64,000 bases of DNA from assembly GCA_963675135.1 (NCBI GenBank), contig OY776129.1, positions 72,943,348 through 73,007,347 on the forward strand, given 5' to 3'. Source of the DNA: Galeopsis tetrahit (taxonomy: Eukaryota > Streptophyta > Magnoliopsida > Lamiales > Lamiaceae). Below the pieces are notes generated by a model. That model was not told the DNA's origin. It made no database searches and saw only the letters and a list, made by a program, of their open reading frames with translations. The position numbers and the translations under genes are program-made. Below, one piece after another: positions 26,240-36,638 of this stretch. Within the stretch, counting starts at the first letter, position 1. Each line of letters begins with the position of its first letter.

Positions 26240-26655
26240 TTTTTTTGTCAATTTACATCATTTTTATCGAAAAAATTAAAAATTTCACTGAAAACTGACA
26301 CGCACGGCTCGAACCTGAGTTTAAAATCGGGGCTTCTGGCAGATTTGACGATTGGACGTCACATGTAATAAAAGTAGCCACATATAATTAAAAATATGGT
26401 CACATCATCATCTCATCCCTTATAAATATAAACAGCAGATTTTGTTTATAACAAATGTTTCAAAATACACCCACAAAACTCAACTTGACGGCAAGGGAGA
26501 AGATGATGATGTGACCATATTTTTAATTAAATATGACGCCTAGCCACCAAATCTGTCATAAGCCCTAATTTTAAACACAGGTTCGAACCGCGCGTGTCAG
26601 TTTTCGACAATTTTTTTAATTTTTCAACAAAAATATGTAAATTGGACAAAAAACC
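26240..26655. mobile_element. Long-arm foldback (Mutator-like MITE candidate)
   Basis: Two ~165-180-bp arms are inverted copies. Matches include 'tgtcaatttacat' with 'atgtaaattggaca', 'aaaactgacacgc' with 'gcgtgtcagtttt', and 'atggtcacatcatcatct' with 'agatgatgatgtgaccat'. The arms flank a 71-bp spacer (26422-26492). No convincing target duplication is visible. It starts a few bases inside the flank of the Stowaway at 26011-26221. Confidence 0.7.
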
Positions 26656-27441
26656 ACATGATAATTCTTGCCATTTGAGATCTCACGTGATCTTATATGT
26701 GTGTTTATTTAGTTGAAAAATTGGGTTGTAAATTAATTATCTCTAAAAATTTAGGAAATGTTAGTTGATTTTCATCTGTATATCATTTTCAAAATTCCAT
26801 ACATCTGTAGAATTAATTCCGGCCACGTTAACAATCAGTCTGTCATATCTAGAGTTCTGGCCTGTAGCTAAAAGCTAATTTGGACTTAGAAATTTCTATT
26901 CATGAGATTTTTTTTTTCTTTTTCATTTATATAATGATATAAAAATTGAAAATAACAACTCAAAGTTGGTGTATTTGAACATGAGAATTGAATTGAAGTT
27001 TGGTTGACTTGTAATTTGTCTGGTGGTTGAGTGGGACTGTAGGAGGACATATATTATTTACACTACAAAAAATGCCTAAATTAGAGACTAAAGTTTTGAG
27101 ACCGTCATAAAACGGTCTCAAATAAAGACTGATTTGTGACCGTTTTAAAAAAATTACGAATTTTGAGACCGATTTCACTTCAGTCTTTAATTTTATGTAC
27201 TCAGACCATTTAGAGACCGTATTGCTGGTCTCTAACCCGAAATTAAATTTCTGATTTTAAATTTTGTTTTGAGACCGCATTAGCAGTCTTTAATTGGTAC
27301 GGAGTATTAAGAATTCTAATTCCCAAATTTTATTTTGACCGCCATTTTTTGCCCTCTCATTTAGCGGTCTTTTTGTGAATAAACCCTACGCAATTTCTCA
27401 CGGCCCTCACTCGCGATTCTCTCTTGCTCTCCCGCCGCGAC

Positions 27442-28091
27442 TAGAGCTGGCAAATCGTGTCGTCCGGTCCAGCCCATCGGACCAAGCGATGTTCGTGGAC
27501 TGGGTCGGGCCGGCCCATGAATTAGTCAGACCTATAAAATGTGAGCCCAACCTAGTCCACTGGGCTAGCGGGCCGGCCTAGCCCATGAAATAATTTTAAA
27601 AAATAATATGTTTAGCAAAAATTATATATATAAATCTTTTATTGGTCACATACTCACATATAATTGTTATTTATACAAATAATTATAATTAAAAATATGC
27701 AATACTAATGTATTAACTATACATAATTCATAAACGGTCATAATCAGTATAACATTACACTATATAACAACTTCAAATAAAATTATACATAATTCATAAG
27801 TTCAAATTTCAAAGTCAAAATAAAATAAAAACACAATAATATTTAAATATAAAATACTTTACTTATTTTTATTATATATTTGCCTAAAGAAAAAAAAAAT
27901 TGATCGGGCCAAATAGGATGTCCATGGGCCGACGGGCCAAATCCAGCCTAGCCCATTAGGCCCACCGAACTCATCTGGTCGGGCCAAATAGGCCTAGTTC
28001 TATATGGGCCTCTAATTATAGAGCCCAGTCCATACTAGGTTTTGGGTTGGCTGAGTCGGCCCATCGGGTCGGGCTCAAATTGTGGGCTCTA
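27442..28091. mobile_element. hAT-type element nested in the CACTA element
   Basis: The ends TAGAGCTGGCAAAT and (complement) TAGAGCCCACAATT are flanked by 8-bp repeats GCCGCGAC (27434-27441) and GTCGCGAC (28092-28099), one mismatch. The terminal ~120 bp on each side is rich in 'gggcc', 'gcccat' and 'cgggccggcc' words while the middle is very AT-rich. No coding capacity (650 bp). Removing it rejoins the surrounding captured-exon-like sequence. Confidence 0.85.
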
Positions 28092-28296
28092 GTCGCGACA
28101 ACTCCGACTCCGTCCCTGTTCTCAAGACGATATCGTCGATGCCGCCTCTTCGTCGTCGCCTGTTGTTTATCAATCGTCTCCACCGAATTTAAGTCAAGGT
28201 AATTTTTGGATTTTTCTATTTTGAGATTCTATTTTAAAGAATTAATACTAGGAAATTAAAAGATAGAGAGAAATAAATTGATGAGAAAAAAAAATA

Positions 28297-28458
28297 CTCC
28301 ATATTAGATTAGTATGAGATTAAATATAATAAAATAATAAATAAAGAATGAGTGATAGTGATTGAGAAAAAGAAAGAGAGAAGAGAAAAAATAATATGCA
28401 AAATAAAATAAAATTGAATGAGAAACGTATTGAGGAATTTATAGAGGGATGGAGGGAG
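28297..28458. mobile_element. Stowaway remnant inside the CACTA element
   Basis: The right end GGATGGAGGGAG is followed by TA and matches the Stowaway terminus. The left end retains only TA-CTCC. The interior is A-rich and short (162 bp), so an internal or left deletion is likely. Confidence 0.5.
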
Positions 28459-28599
28459 TATATAATAAAGAAATTAATTAATACATATATAATTAATTTT
28501 AAAAATTACACAAGACAATTACTTGTCAAAGTGGTGCTGGGCACCCATCCACCTGGGATCAATTCCTACCAAGACCAAATAAATGGTCATTTAAATAAA

Positions 28600-28740
28600 G
28601 TGGGTGTAGGGTGGGTCAAGTCGGGTGTGGGTTGGGTCAGGTGGGTCAGGTCGGGTGTGGGTTGGATCAGGTGGGTCAGGGCGGGTGCGGGTCGGTGGGT
28701 CGGGTATGAGTTCGTATATGGGCTCAGGTCGGGTGCGGGG
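28600..28740. repeat. G-rich minisatellite
   Basis: Degenerate tandem copies of a GGGTCAGGTCGGGTGTGGGT-like unit, about four to five copies, strongly G-biased on the plus strand. The run of GGG tracts could form G-quadruplexes. It lies next to the right subterminal repeats of the CACTA element. Confidence 0.7.
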
Positions 28741-29044
28741 TTTGAGACCGTATGTGGCGGTCTCTAAATTAAAAACCGTTTTGAGACCGTCTTAGGGCCC
28801 GAAAAAAGTTCGGGCCTACCAATCGTTTGAGATCGTTTGTAGACCGCAAATGCGGTCTACAATTTAGAGACCTAAAAAAATCGATCTATAATTTGAGATC
28901 GATACATGAAAACGGTCTCAAAATATTTGAGTCGAACCTAATAGTGACCACCCAAAAACGGTCTAAAAACGGTCACTAATGCGTTTAGAGACCATTTTTA
29001 CGATCTCTAATCGGTTGTTAATTGAGTTGTTTTTTGTAGTGTTA

Positions 29045-29540
29045 ATTTATGCATTTTTTTTTAACGGTAAATGGTTTTTTATATAAAAAAATTGAGTACA
29101 AGAGTACTCAATCATACCATTACAAAATTTTGTTATCAATCTAATACGATTCCCACCTCCATTTTCCACATATCACAAGGTACTACTCTTAGATGCATCT
29201 CCTGAATTAGGAGCCAATAATTTTCTCCCACAAGCCACGGCCACACATTTAATTAATGCATCTAGCTAGATTATAAGTTAAAGGGATCGATCGATAGTGG
29301 ATAAATACAAATCATGTTCCTTTAACTTGATTTGTAACATGATTTACCACTACCAATTAAACCTATCCTTCTCAATCTTCCAAACAATTAAAAAACACCC
29401 ACTTATACATAATTGTCAATGGAAAATTTAAGTCTAATATAATTAAATTTTATTTTATTGGGATCGATAATTTTGAGAAAGTAAAAGGATTAATTATTTA
29501 GGAAAACAACTAATGACATGAGGAATAAAAAAAGTACCTA
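29045..29540. other. Spacer, no gene seen
   Basis: Contains only a small perfect hairpin TTGAGTAC-AAGA-GTACTCAA near 29090-29110 and AT-rich DNA. Confidence 0.5.
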
Positions 29541-29819
29541 GGGATGTTTGTTTTGTGAAGGAAAAATCGGATTTAAGATTTTAAAATTTCATCCATATTC
29601 TAATTTATAATTTAAATTTAGATTTAGAATTTTAAAATTTAACCTTATAAATACCTATAAACTCTATATAAATATCTATAAAAACATATATAAACACCTA
29701 TAATTTTATACTATAAAATTAAATTATATCATACTTAAATTTTAAATCAAACACAAAATATACAAGTCATTAAAATTTTAAAATCAACTATATTTTAAAA
29801 TCTTCAAAACAAACATCCC
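29541..29819. mobile_element. AT-rich MITE with GGGATGTTTGTTTTG ends
   Basis: The left end GGGATGTTTGTTTTGTGAAG is complementary to the right end CTTCAAAACAAACATCCC. The 280-bp interior is very AT-rich and free of frames. No clear target duplication was found, so the superfamily (hAT or PIF/Harbinger) is open. Confidence 0.65.
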
Positions 29820-30766
29820 TGAACGTGTTTGGAAAGTTGGGGGTGTAAAAGAAATTATGGCTACAGTAATGGTTTTAACTATTACACTTGCAGTAAGACT
29901 TTTAAAAAGCTTTCATCTAGATTTAATTTAAACTGGAAGTATTTGTAACTTAAATATCTTGATAAGAATTATATTTGGACTAATCTGAATTAAAGTTTGC
30001 GTTGCAATAAAGAAGAGGGACATGCGGTGGTAGTGGATGTGGATGACCGACATGTCCAATTCAATTCACACACATATATAAGATTAATTGTATTTACATG
30101 ATTTTTTAGTCATTCTTAACACAATGACAAGTCTTTACATGCAACTAGCTCCTGTATGTACCTTAAATCAGTGTGTTCATCACATTTTAATTAAAATTAG
30201 TAGTATTGTGTTTTATTTACTTGTGCTTATTTTTATATAATTGAGTTATTTTTAATATTAACTTACCCATTTTAGTTAAAATTAATGTCACATTTTACTT
30301 CTAACCTAATTGTACGGTGTAACTGGTGCATTGAAGACTTTAATAATTAAAAAAAAATGTTTGTTGATGGTTAATTATATTTTATTAAAAATAAGACTCA
30401 TAAAATATGTGTGTTCGTTTTTTTTTTTTCCTCTCCGATTTCCATACTTCCTAACAAAAATTTGAAGATTGGTAGATTAACTTGAATCTAATCCTACTTT
30501 TGACCGTCCATATCATGATTCATGATATGAATGAAGGCACTATCGTGACAAAAAATCATTAATGATATATATAAATTTACTAGCTAGTGCTTCTTCACTG
30601 CAAAACACGACTTATCTTTTTTTAACGAATAAAATTGACGACACTGATCACAAACTAATTAATACTCCAAAATTGATGTTTATCGAATTCAAATTACATT
30701 ATTGACATTTTCTTGCCAATAAAAGTGATGCAGCCAATTAGTTACATGCATGCCCTACTTTTCTAA
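29820..30766. other. AT-rich spacer, no gene seen
   Basis: Low-complexity intergenic DNA. Nothing is recognised on either strand. Confidence 0.5.
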
Positions 30767-30775
30767 TTATTTTTA

Positions 30776-31140
30776 GGGATTATAGTTTTTTTAGTCCTTT
30801 AAGTTGGACTAATTTTGAATTTGGTCCTGATGGAATACACATTTTGATTTTGGTCCCATAAGTTGGCCGAAATTTTGAATTCAGTCCAATTACTACCATT
30901 GTAGGTAAATAAACCGATCAAATTCTTAGCTCGTGTGCAATTCAAATCAACTGAGAATTTGCTCATGTGCAGAAAAATGCAAAAATCAATGGATTTGATC
31001 GATTTATTTATCTCAAATTGTAGTAATTGGACTGAATTCAAAATTTTGACCAACTTATGGGACTAAAATCAAAATGTGTATTCCATCGGGACCAAATTCA
31101 AAATTAGTCCAACTTAAAGGACTAAAAAAACTTTAATCCC
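30776..31140. mobile_element. Mutator-type foldback MITE with perfect 9-bp duplication
   Basis: Inverted arms of about 130-150 bp start GGGATTATAGTTTTTTTAG on the left and GGGATTAAAGTTTTTTTAG on the complement of the right. They stay about 90% identical through 'ttggactaattttgaat' and 'ggaatacacattttga'. Flanked by the perfect repeat TTATTTTTA (30767-30775 and 31141-31149). The 9-bp duplication and long arms assign it to Mutator-like MITEs. A transcript across it would fold into a near-perfect hairpin. Confidence 0.93.
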
Positions 31141-31149
31141 TTATTTTTA

Positions 31150-31736
31150 AGAAAGTTTTTGGTTTTTATTCTTTGTTTCTGTGCGATTTCTTTTGATCAA
31201 TTTGATTTTGTGCTGGTGTTCTTGATGGTGTTTTGGGTTTCAATGAGTTAATTTGATCGTTTTAGTAGTGGTTTTAAATTCAATGTTGATTCTGGAATTA
31301 GTAGTTAAAGAATAATCAAGTATATATTCTGATTCAAATATGTTGTGGAAAATTGTTTAATTAATTTTTCTTTTATAGTAGTGTTCTCGTCCGTCCGTTT
31401 GAGTTGAGAATAATATATTTTTTATTTAAAGGAGTTAATTATTAGCCTTCTTTGATTGATCAATAAAATTACTTCCTTCTTTCTTGAAAGAAAAGAAGAG
31501 ACAGTTTATTCAAATTATCTTTTTAACTTTTATTTTTGGAATAAAATTATCGTTTTACCTAATCCAAACGGATCATATGTTAGATAATTTGTCACCATTT
31601 TTCGGATCCACATTACAAATTAATTTTTTTTTTTTTTTTTAGAGCTACATAACATATACCACCTAAGTATATATCAATATTTATACTTTATGCATGGATA
31701 CGCATTTAAATTATTTATTTTTGTCAAGCGAGATTT
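31150..31736. other. Spacer, no gene seen
   Basis: AT-rich with T-runs at 31624-31640. No recognisable gene or repeat. Confidence 0.5.
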
Positions 31737-31956
31737 GGCTTGTGTGATTTACTCTTCCCCGTGTTAGTAAATTATTAGATATATGACTTCTTTCTAGATT
31801 TCAGGTTCGTAAATCTCTAAGATGTAAATAATTTATATGGGGTCATGTCTATAATATAGAGCGCAAAATTCTGACTTTAAATTGAATCTCGACAAGTGAA
31901 CGGTGGAATTGGTTCTCAAATTAGTCGGTTCTCAAACCGAACTGACATCAAAAAAA
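31737..31956 (+). mobile_element. Decayed SINE, sister of the 13-kb copy
   Basis: Aligned on the plus strand with the minus-strand SINE at 12993-13214. Shared words include 'tttcaggttcg' (B-box area, about 31800), 'tatggggtcatgtc', 'agagcgcaaa', 'ctttaaa', 'caagtgaacggtggaattgg' and the tail 'gacatcaaaaaaa'. Both Pol III boxes are mutated and no target duplication remains, so it is an old, dead copy of the same family. Confidence 0.8.
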
Positions 31957-32919
31957 TTAGATATAAAAATAATTTTAATATGTATTCTCAAGCAGCAACA
32001 ACAACTTCTTCAAGGTTGAACATGTTACCATTGATGTAAATGTATTTATGACATTATTTTATGATATCTACGCAACACCAAATATTTTGAATTTTGATGA
32101 CTTGGATGCCATTTCCCTTAAAAAAAATATTTATTTTAGTTTGTGTATGGTGGCCACTCTCTGAAGATCATACCCCCCTTAGGTATATCCACTATATACA
32201 TTATTAAATAGTGAGACAATCTGTTGGAATTAATTTATGAATTGTAGTGGGAATTAATTAAAAACGAAAAATATGGTCAATTTTGCAGCAAATTCGACAC
32301 ATTATTAAGAATACACTTGGTAGATTAAGTCTAAAAATATAAATTTAATGAATTACGAGTTACATTTGCCTAGGTTCAATCTATTATTTATTTAATTTTA
32401 AAAACAAAAAAACTTGAAGAGAAAGTTTAGAACTAACTACTAAGACATTACAAGAAAAATGTGATTTGACATAAAATGCCAACTCATGAATGCAATCACG
32501 TCTAACCCAAAACTAAAATGAAAAACACAACAAAGGAGCCCCCAAAATCTAGAATAATTATAAGACCCATAAAACATGAATATATATTAGAGGACTAATA
32601 CAAAGATAAACTTACACTACAAAATAATGGAGAAATGGCATCGGGGAAGGCATCGGATCTGCCGTCCCCAAAGATGAAGGCATCGGCAGTGTGCCGATGC
32701 CAATATGCTCGATGCAATTTAAATGGCATCGGATTTGGGGAAAATCGATGCGAAATTGCATCGGCAGGTCGCCGTTACCAAATGGCATCGGGGCCCACTG
32801 CCGATGCCATTTCGCATCGGGGGGACAGCCGATGCCATTTCGCATCGGGGCAACCGCCGTTACCAAATGGCATCGGGGCCCACTGCCGATGCCTTTTTAT
32901 TAAAATTTAAAAAATCCGA

Positions 32920-33095
32920 ATCTGGGTTTCGAACCCAGGTCGATAGGCCACCAACACCCACCCCCCACCGCTGGGCCACCCCATTTTTCGGAAATCTGTC
33001 CATTTTCGCGATTTGTGGGGTTCGAACTCGGGACCTCGCGGTCTCGAAGGCTTTTGAGCGCCCCCTGTGTGCCGTTTAGGCTAGGAGCTGTTATT
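32920..33095 (-). repeat. Two tRNA-like modules (Pol III box remnants)
   Basis: On the minus strand A-box-like TGGCCCAGCGG (32968-32978) is followed by B-box GGTTCGAAACC (32925-32935), both matching consensus. About 85 bp further along the plus strand a second B-box-like AGTTCGAACCC (complement of 33018-33028) is preceded by an A-box-like TAGCCTAAACGG. Neither folds into an obvious tRNA. They are most likely SINE or tRNA pseudogene heads trapped in the CACTA element. Confidence 0.55.
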
Positions 33096-33739
33096 CGACA
33101 TGTTGTGAATGCAATTAATATATATTCAATTTAATTTGAGTTTTTAATTCTTTAATTAATTCAATCCATTCTAACTTTAATGGTTCCTTATTAAATTATT
33201 TATCAAAGCATAACATAATTATTTCTAAATTATGTTTTTCAAATTAACTAAATTATGTTTTTCAAATTAAATAATTTATTTACGGTATCAATTCACACTA
33301 TTTAAATTTATTCTAATCCTCAATTTACAACATTTAAATTCATTCTAATTTTTAATTTCACAACATTATAATTATTTTCACTTATACATTTAAATTTATT
33401 CTAATCACATCATTTAAATTCATTCTAATTTTCAATTCACAACATTAAATATATATAATTATTTTCACTTATCCATTTAAAAATATGAATTCACTTATCC
33501 ATATAATTAAAAATATTTTCATCTATTATAAAATTATTCTCTAGTTCATTTTCAATTAAAATAACATCGTATCACAAACAACATTAATTATAATCATAAT
33601 TAGCATGTTCACGTCAATTAAAATAACATCACACACAACATTAAAATAAAAATTAATCCTCAACGTCAATGTAATATAATAACATCACACGTAACAAAGT
33701 AATATAAAAATGTATCACTCCTCATCACCATCACCATCA

Positions 33740-35095
33740 CCATAAGTGTAGAATATTTCATTTTAACAACCTTGATGTAAAATTAGGAATTTTTTAATCC
33801 CCAAATGTAAAATATTTAATTTAACAAACTTGGTGTAAATTTAGGATTTTTTTAATCCATAAGTGTAAAATATTTCATTTTAACAACTTGGTGTAAAATT
33901 ATGATTTTTTTAAGTGTAGAATATTTCATTTTAACAACCTTGATGTAAAATTAGGAATTTTTTAATCCCCAAGTGTAAAATATTTAATTTAACAAACTTG
34001 GTGTAGAATTAGGATTTTTTTAATCCATAAGTGTAAAATATTTCATTTTCACAAAATTAGTAATTTTTAATCCCTAAGTATAAAATATTTCATTTTAACA
34101 AACTTTGTGTAAAATTATGATTTTTTTTTAATTTTTAAGTGTAAAATATTTCATTTTAACAATTTTGGTGTAAAATTATGAATTTTTTAATTTCTAAGTG
34201 TAAAATATTTCATTTTAACAACTTTGTGTAAAATTATGAATTTTTCAATCACTAATTATAAAATATTTCATTTTAACAACCTTGATGTAAAATTAGAATT
34301 TTTTTAATACCTAAGTGTAAAATATTTCATTTTTACAACCTTGGTGTAAAATTATGAATTTTTTATTCCTAGGTGTAAAATATTTCATTTTAACAAACTT
34401 GGTGTAAAATTATGAATTTTTTAATCTCTAAGTATAAAATATTTCATTTTAACAAGGTGTAAAATTATGAATTTTTTAATTCCTAAGTGTAAAATATTTC
34501 ATTTTAACAACTTTGTGTAAAATTATGATTTTTTCAATCCCTAATTATAAAATATTTCATTTTAACAACCTTGATGTAAAATTAGAATTTTTTTAATCCC
34601 TAAGTGTAAAATATTTCATTTTCACAACCTTGGTGTAAAATTATGAATTTTTTATTCCTAGGTGTAAAATATTTCATTTTAACAAACTTGGTGTAAAATT
34701 ATGAATTTTTTAATCTCTAAGTATAAAATATTTCATTTTAACAAGGTGTAAAATTATGAATCTTTTAATGCCTAAGTGTAAAATATTTCATTTAACAACC
34801 TTGATGTAAAATTAGGATTTTTTCAATCATATCCCTAAGTGTAAAATATTTCATTTTAACAACCTTGGTGTAAAATTATGAATTTTTTAATTCCTAAGTG
34901 TAAAATATTTCATTTTAACAACCTTGTGTAAAATTATGAATTTTTTAATTCCTAAGTGTAAAATATTTCATTTTAACAATTTTGGTGTAAAATTAGAAAA
35001 ATTTTAATTCCTAAAGGTAAAATATTTCATTTTAACAATCTTGGTGTAAAACTATGAATTTTTTAATCCCTAAGTGTAAAATATTTCATTTTAAC
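33740..35095. repeat. Satellite array, ~24 copies of a ~57-60-bp unit
   Basis: The unit has the form 'taagtgtaaaatatttcatt-ttaacaaccttggtgtaaaa-ttatgaattttttaatccc'. About 24 copies lie head to tail and differ by small substitutions and indels. A block of several units (near 34200-34450) recurs at 34500-34750 with the same variants, indicating later segmental duplication inside the array. It contains no coding sequence and starts beside a CACCAT triplet run (33727-33745). Confidence 0.93.
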
Positions 35096-35350
35096 AACCC
35101 TAAACCCCAAACCCTTTACCCTAAACTCCGAACCCTTTTTCCTAAATCGTAAACAATATATGTTGAGAAACGAGTATTCGGGGATAAGTTACCATATTGA
35201 ATATAAATTCATAATACACATTTGAAGTTTTTTTATTAATGAAGTCTAAGTGTACACGTTGAAAAGAGTAGTCGGACCCTTTACCCTAAACCCTTTACCC
35301 TAAACTCTGAACCCTTTACCCTAAACTCTAAACTCTGAACCCTAAACACT
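35096..35350. repeat. Degenerate telomere-like repeats (CCCTAAA)
   Basis: Two clusters of CCCTAAA-type words, at about 35096-35155 and 35276-35350, with variants CCCTTTA and CTCTGAA. They abut the satellite array. The degenerate form and internal location argue against a real chromosome end; it is an interstitial telomere-like tract inside the CACTA element. Confidence 0.75.
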
Positions 35351-35927
35351 ATATGTTGAGAAACAAATATTTTTTAGTATATTAATTAAAAATAAGTAAA
35401 ATTCATTTTAAGTAACATAATTTTAAGTAAAATCGATAAATTAATATAAATTATTACATTAGTTATTAAATATGATAAATTGGTAAATAGTTTATAAATT
35501 TATACATCTGTCGCTCTTAATTATGTATACTCACTTAAATTACGTATATTCACTTAAATTACGTTTAAAATCTTGAATTAATAATATATATATATATATA
35601 TAATAGAAAAATATCGTGTGTTTGTAAATAGAAAACTAATATCTATGTAAAAATTAAATATTTTATGTGACTAGATTTGATAAATACCATAAAATAAAAG
35701 AAAGGGAGATAAATTTACCAAATAGCATCGGCCATTAAATGCCGTTACTAAATGGCATCGGGGCCCACTGCCGATGCCATTTTGCATCGGGGGGCCGTTA
35801 CCAAATGGCATCGGGGCCCACTGCCGATGCCATTTTGCATCGGCCATTAAATGCCGTCCCCTTTTCGCATCGGCCGGCCTGCCGTTGCCATTTGCCGATG
35901 CCTTTTCAGTAATATTTTGTAGTGTTA

Positions 35928-36163
35928 ACAAAAATTTAAAGGGTAAAATTAAATAGTAATCCCATAAAAGGGAATTAAAAAGACTAATTAACACGCTAAA
36001 AGTTTTTTTTTTTTGGAAGGAGAAGTTCTATGTACACATAGACGACTAGTTAGAGCCGCCCTTAACAGAGGAAAATCGATCGAACGACGATTTTTTTTTC
36101 TTGAATTATTTTATGATAATTTAGCAAGACCAAATTAATATTATTGTGTACGTAATTGGATAC
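35928..36163. other. Short spacer after the CACTA element
   Basis: AT-rich with a T-run at 36005-36014. No gene is seen. Confidence 0.5.
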
Positions 36164-36448
36164 TATCGTTTTCGTCCTCTTTTTAACTTCCTGTAATATT
36201 TATTTATGGCGGCTGCTGTTTCAAAAGTCGCACTGAATTTAGGTAAATCCATCAATTATATTTAATTAAAATTGGGTGGGGGTATGGTTTGAAATAATTA
36301 TTAATGTAATTGTCATTTTCGTTCTCTTTATAGCTTTCTGTTATATTTATATATGGCGGCTGCTGCTGTTTCAAAAGTCGTAACTCCATTAATTATATTT
36401 AATTAAAATTGGGTTTGGATTTGGGTGGGTAATGGGGATATGGTTTTA
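36164..36448. repeat. Tandem duplication (147-bp period) with a start-codon-like core
   Basis: Two copies share 'tttcgt.ctcttt', 'atggcggctgctg', 'tttcaaaagtcg' and 'aattatatttaattaaaatt'. The ATGs are at 36206 and 36353. The first copy reads MAAAVSKVALNL and then meets GTAAAT, like a first exon with a donor; the second differs by one GCT codon and has lost the donor. No downstream exon was found, so this looks like a duplicated exon-1 fragment. Confidence 0.65.
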
Positions 36449-36510
36449 ATTAATTAATTTATATTTAAGTATATCTATATATACATTAAATTAGCAAACT
36501 TATTAACAAA

Positions 36511-36527
36511 GCTGGAATAGCTCAGTT

Positions 36528-36560
<33 letters not shown>

Positions 36561-36584
36561 GAGGTTCGACCCCTCCTTCTAGCG
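36511..36584 (+). tRNA. tRNA-Asn (anticodon GTT)
   Basis: A 74-nt cloverleaf. Acceptor stem GCTGGAA pairs with TTCTAGC (one G-T pair), discriminator G. The anticodon loop is CTGTTAA closed by TGTGG/CCACA, with anticodon GTT at 36545-36547. The T arm is GGAGG-TTCGACC-CCTCC. No intron and no encoded CCA, as expected for a nuclear eukaryotic gene. A CAA-like motif lies just upstream and a TTTT stop at 36586-36589. All stems are intact, so it is probably functional. Confidence 0.95.
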
Positions 36585-36638
36585 ATTTTGCTTATTTTTA
36601 TCTAAGAATAATTCTTTCCTCCCAGTTTTTTTTTTACC

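Larger units (their letters stand above)
27061..29041. mobile_element. CACTA (En/Spm) element, non-autonomous, with nested insertions
   Basis: Starts CACTACAAAAAATG and ends TTTTTTGTAGTG, flanked by the 3-bp duplication TTA (27058-27060, 29042-29044). Both subterminal regions are full of direct and inverted GAGACCGT/ACGGTCTC words, the expected transposase-binding clusters. The middle has no transposase. It holds a GC-richer exon-like stretch split by a hAT insertion, a Stowaway remnant (28297-28458) and a G-rich minisatellite (28600-28740). Confidence 0.92.
32615..35924. mobile_element. CACTA (En/Spm) element carrying a satellite array
   Basis: Begins CACTACAAAATAATGG and ends AATATTTTGTAGTG with TTA on both sides (32612-32614, 35925-35927). 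The subterminal zones (about 32637-32895 and 35726-35904) are arrays of direct and inverted GGCATCGG/CCGATGCC words with GGGGCCCACTGCCGATGCC palindromes, presumed transposase-binding sites. These words create spurious open frames on both strands. The 3.3-kb interior has no transposase. It holds two tRNA-like modules, a 24-copy satellite and telomere-like repeats. Confidence 0.92.

Noticed and set aside
32612..33079. Overlapping frames on both strands in the CACTA left end
   Set aside because: They are translations of the GGCATCGG subterminal repeats and of the tRNA-like module, not proteins.
33740..35095. Regular repeat array that might suggest CRISPR
   Set aside because: Units are contiguous with no unique spacers, and the context is a plant nuclear transposon; it is a satellite.
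35096..35350. Chromosome end (telomere)
   Set aside because: Repeats are short, degenerate and internal, with normal genes on both sides.
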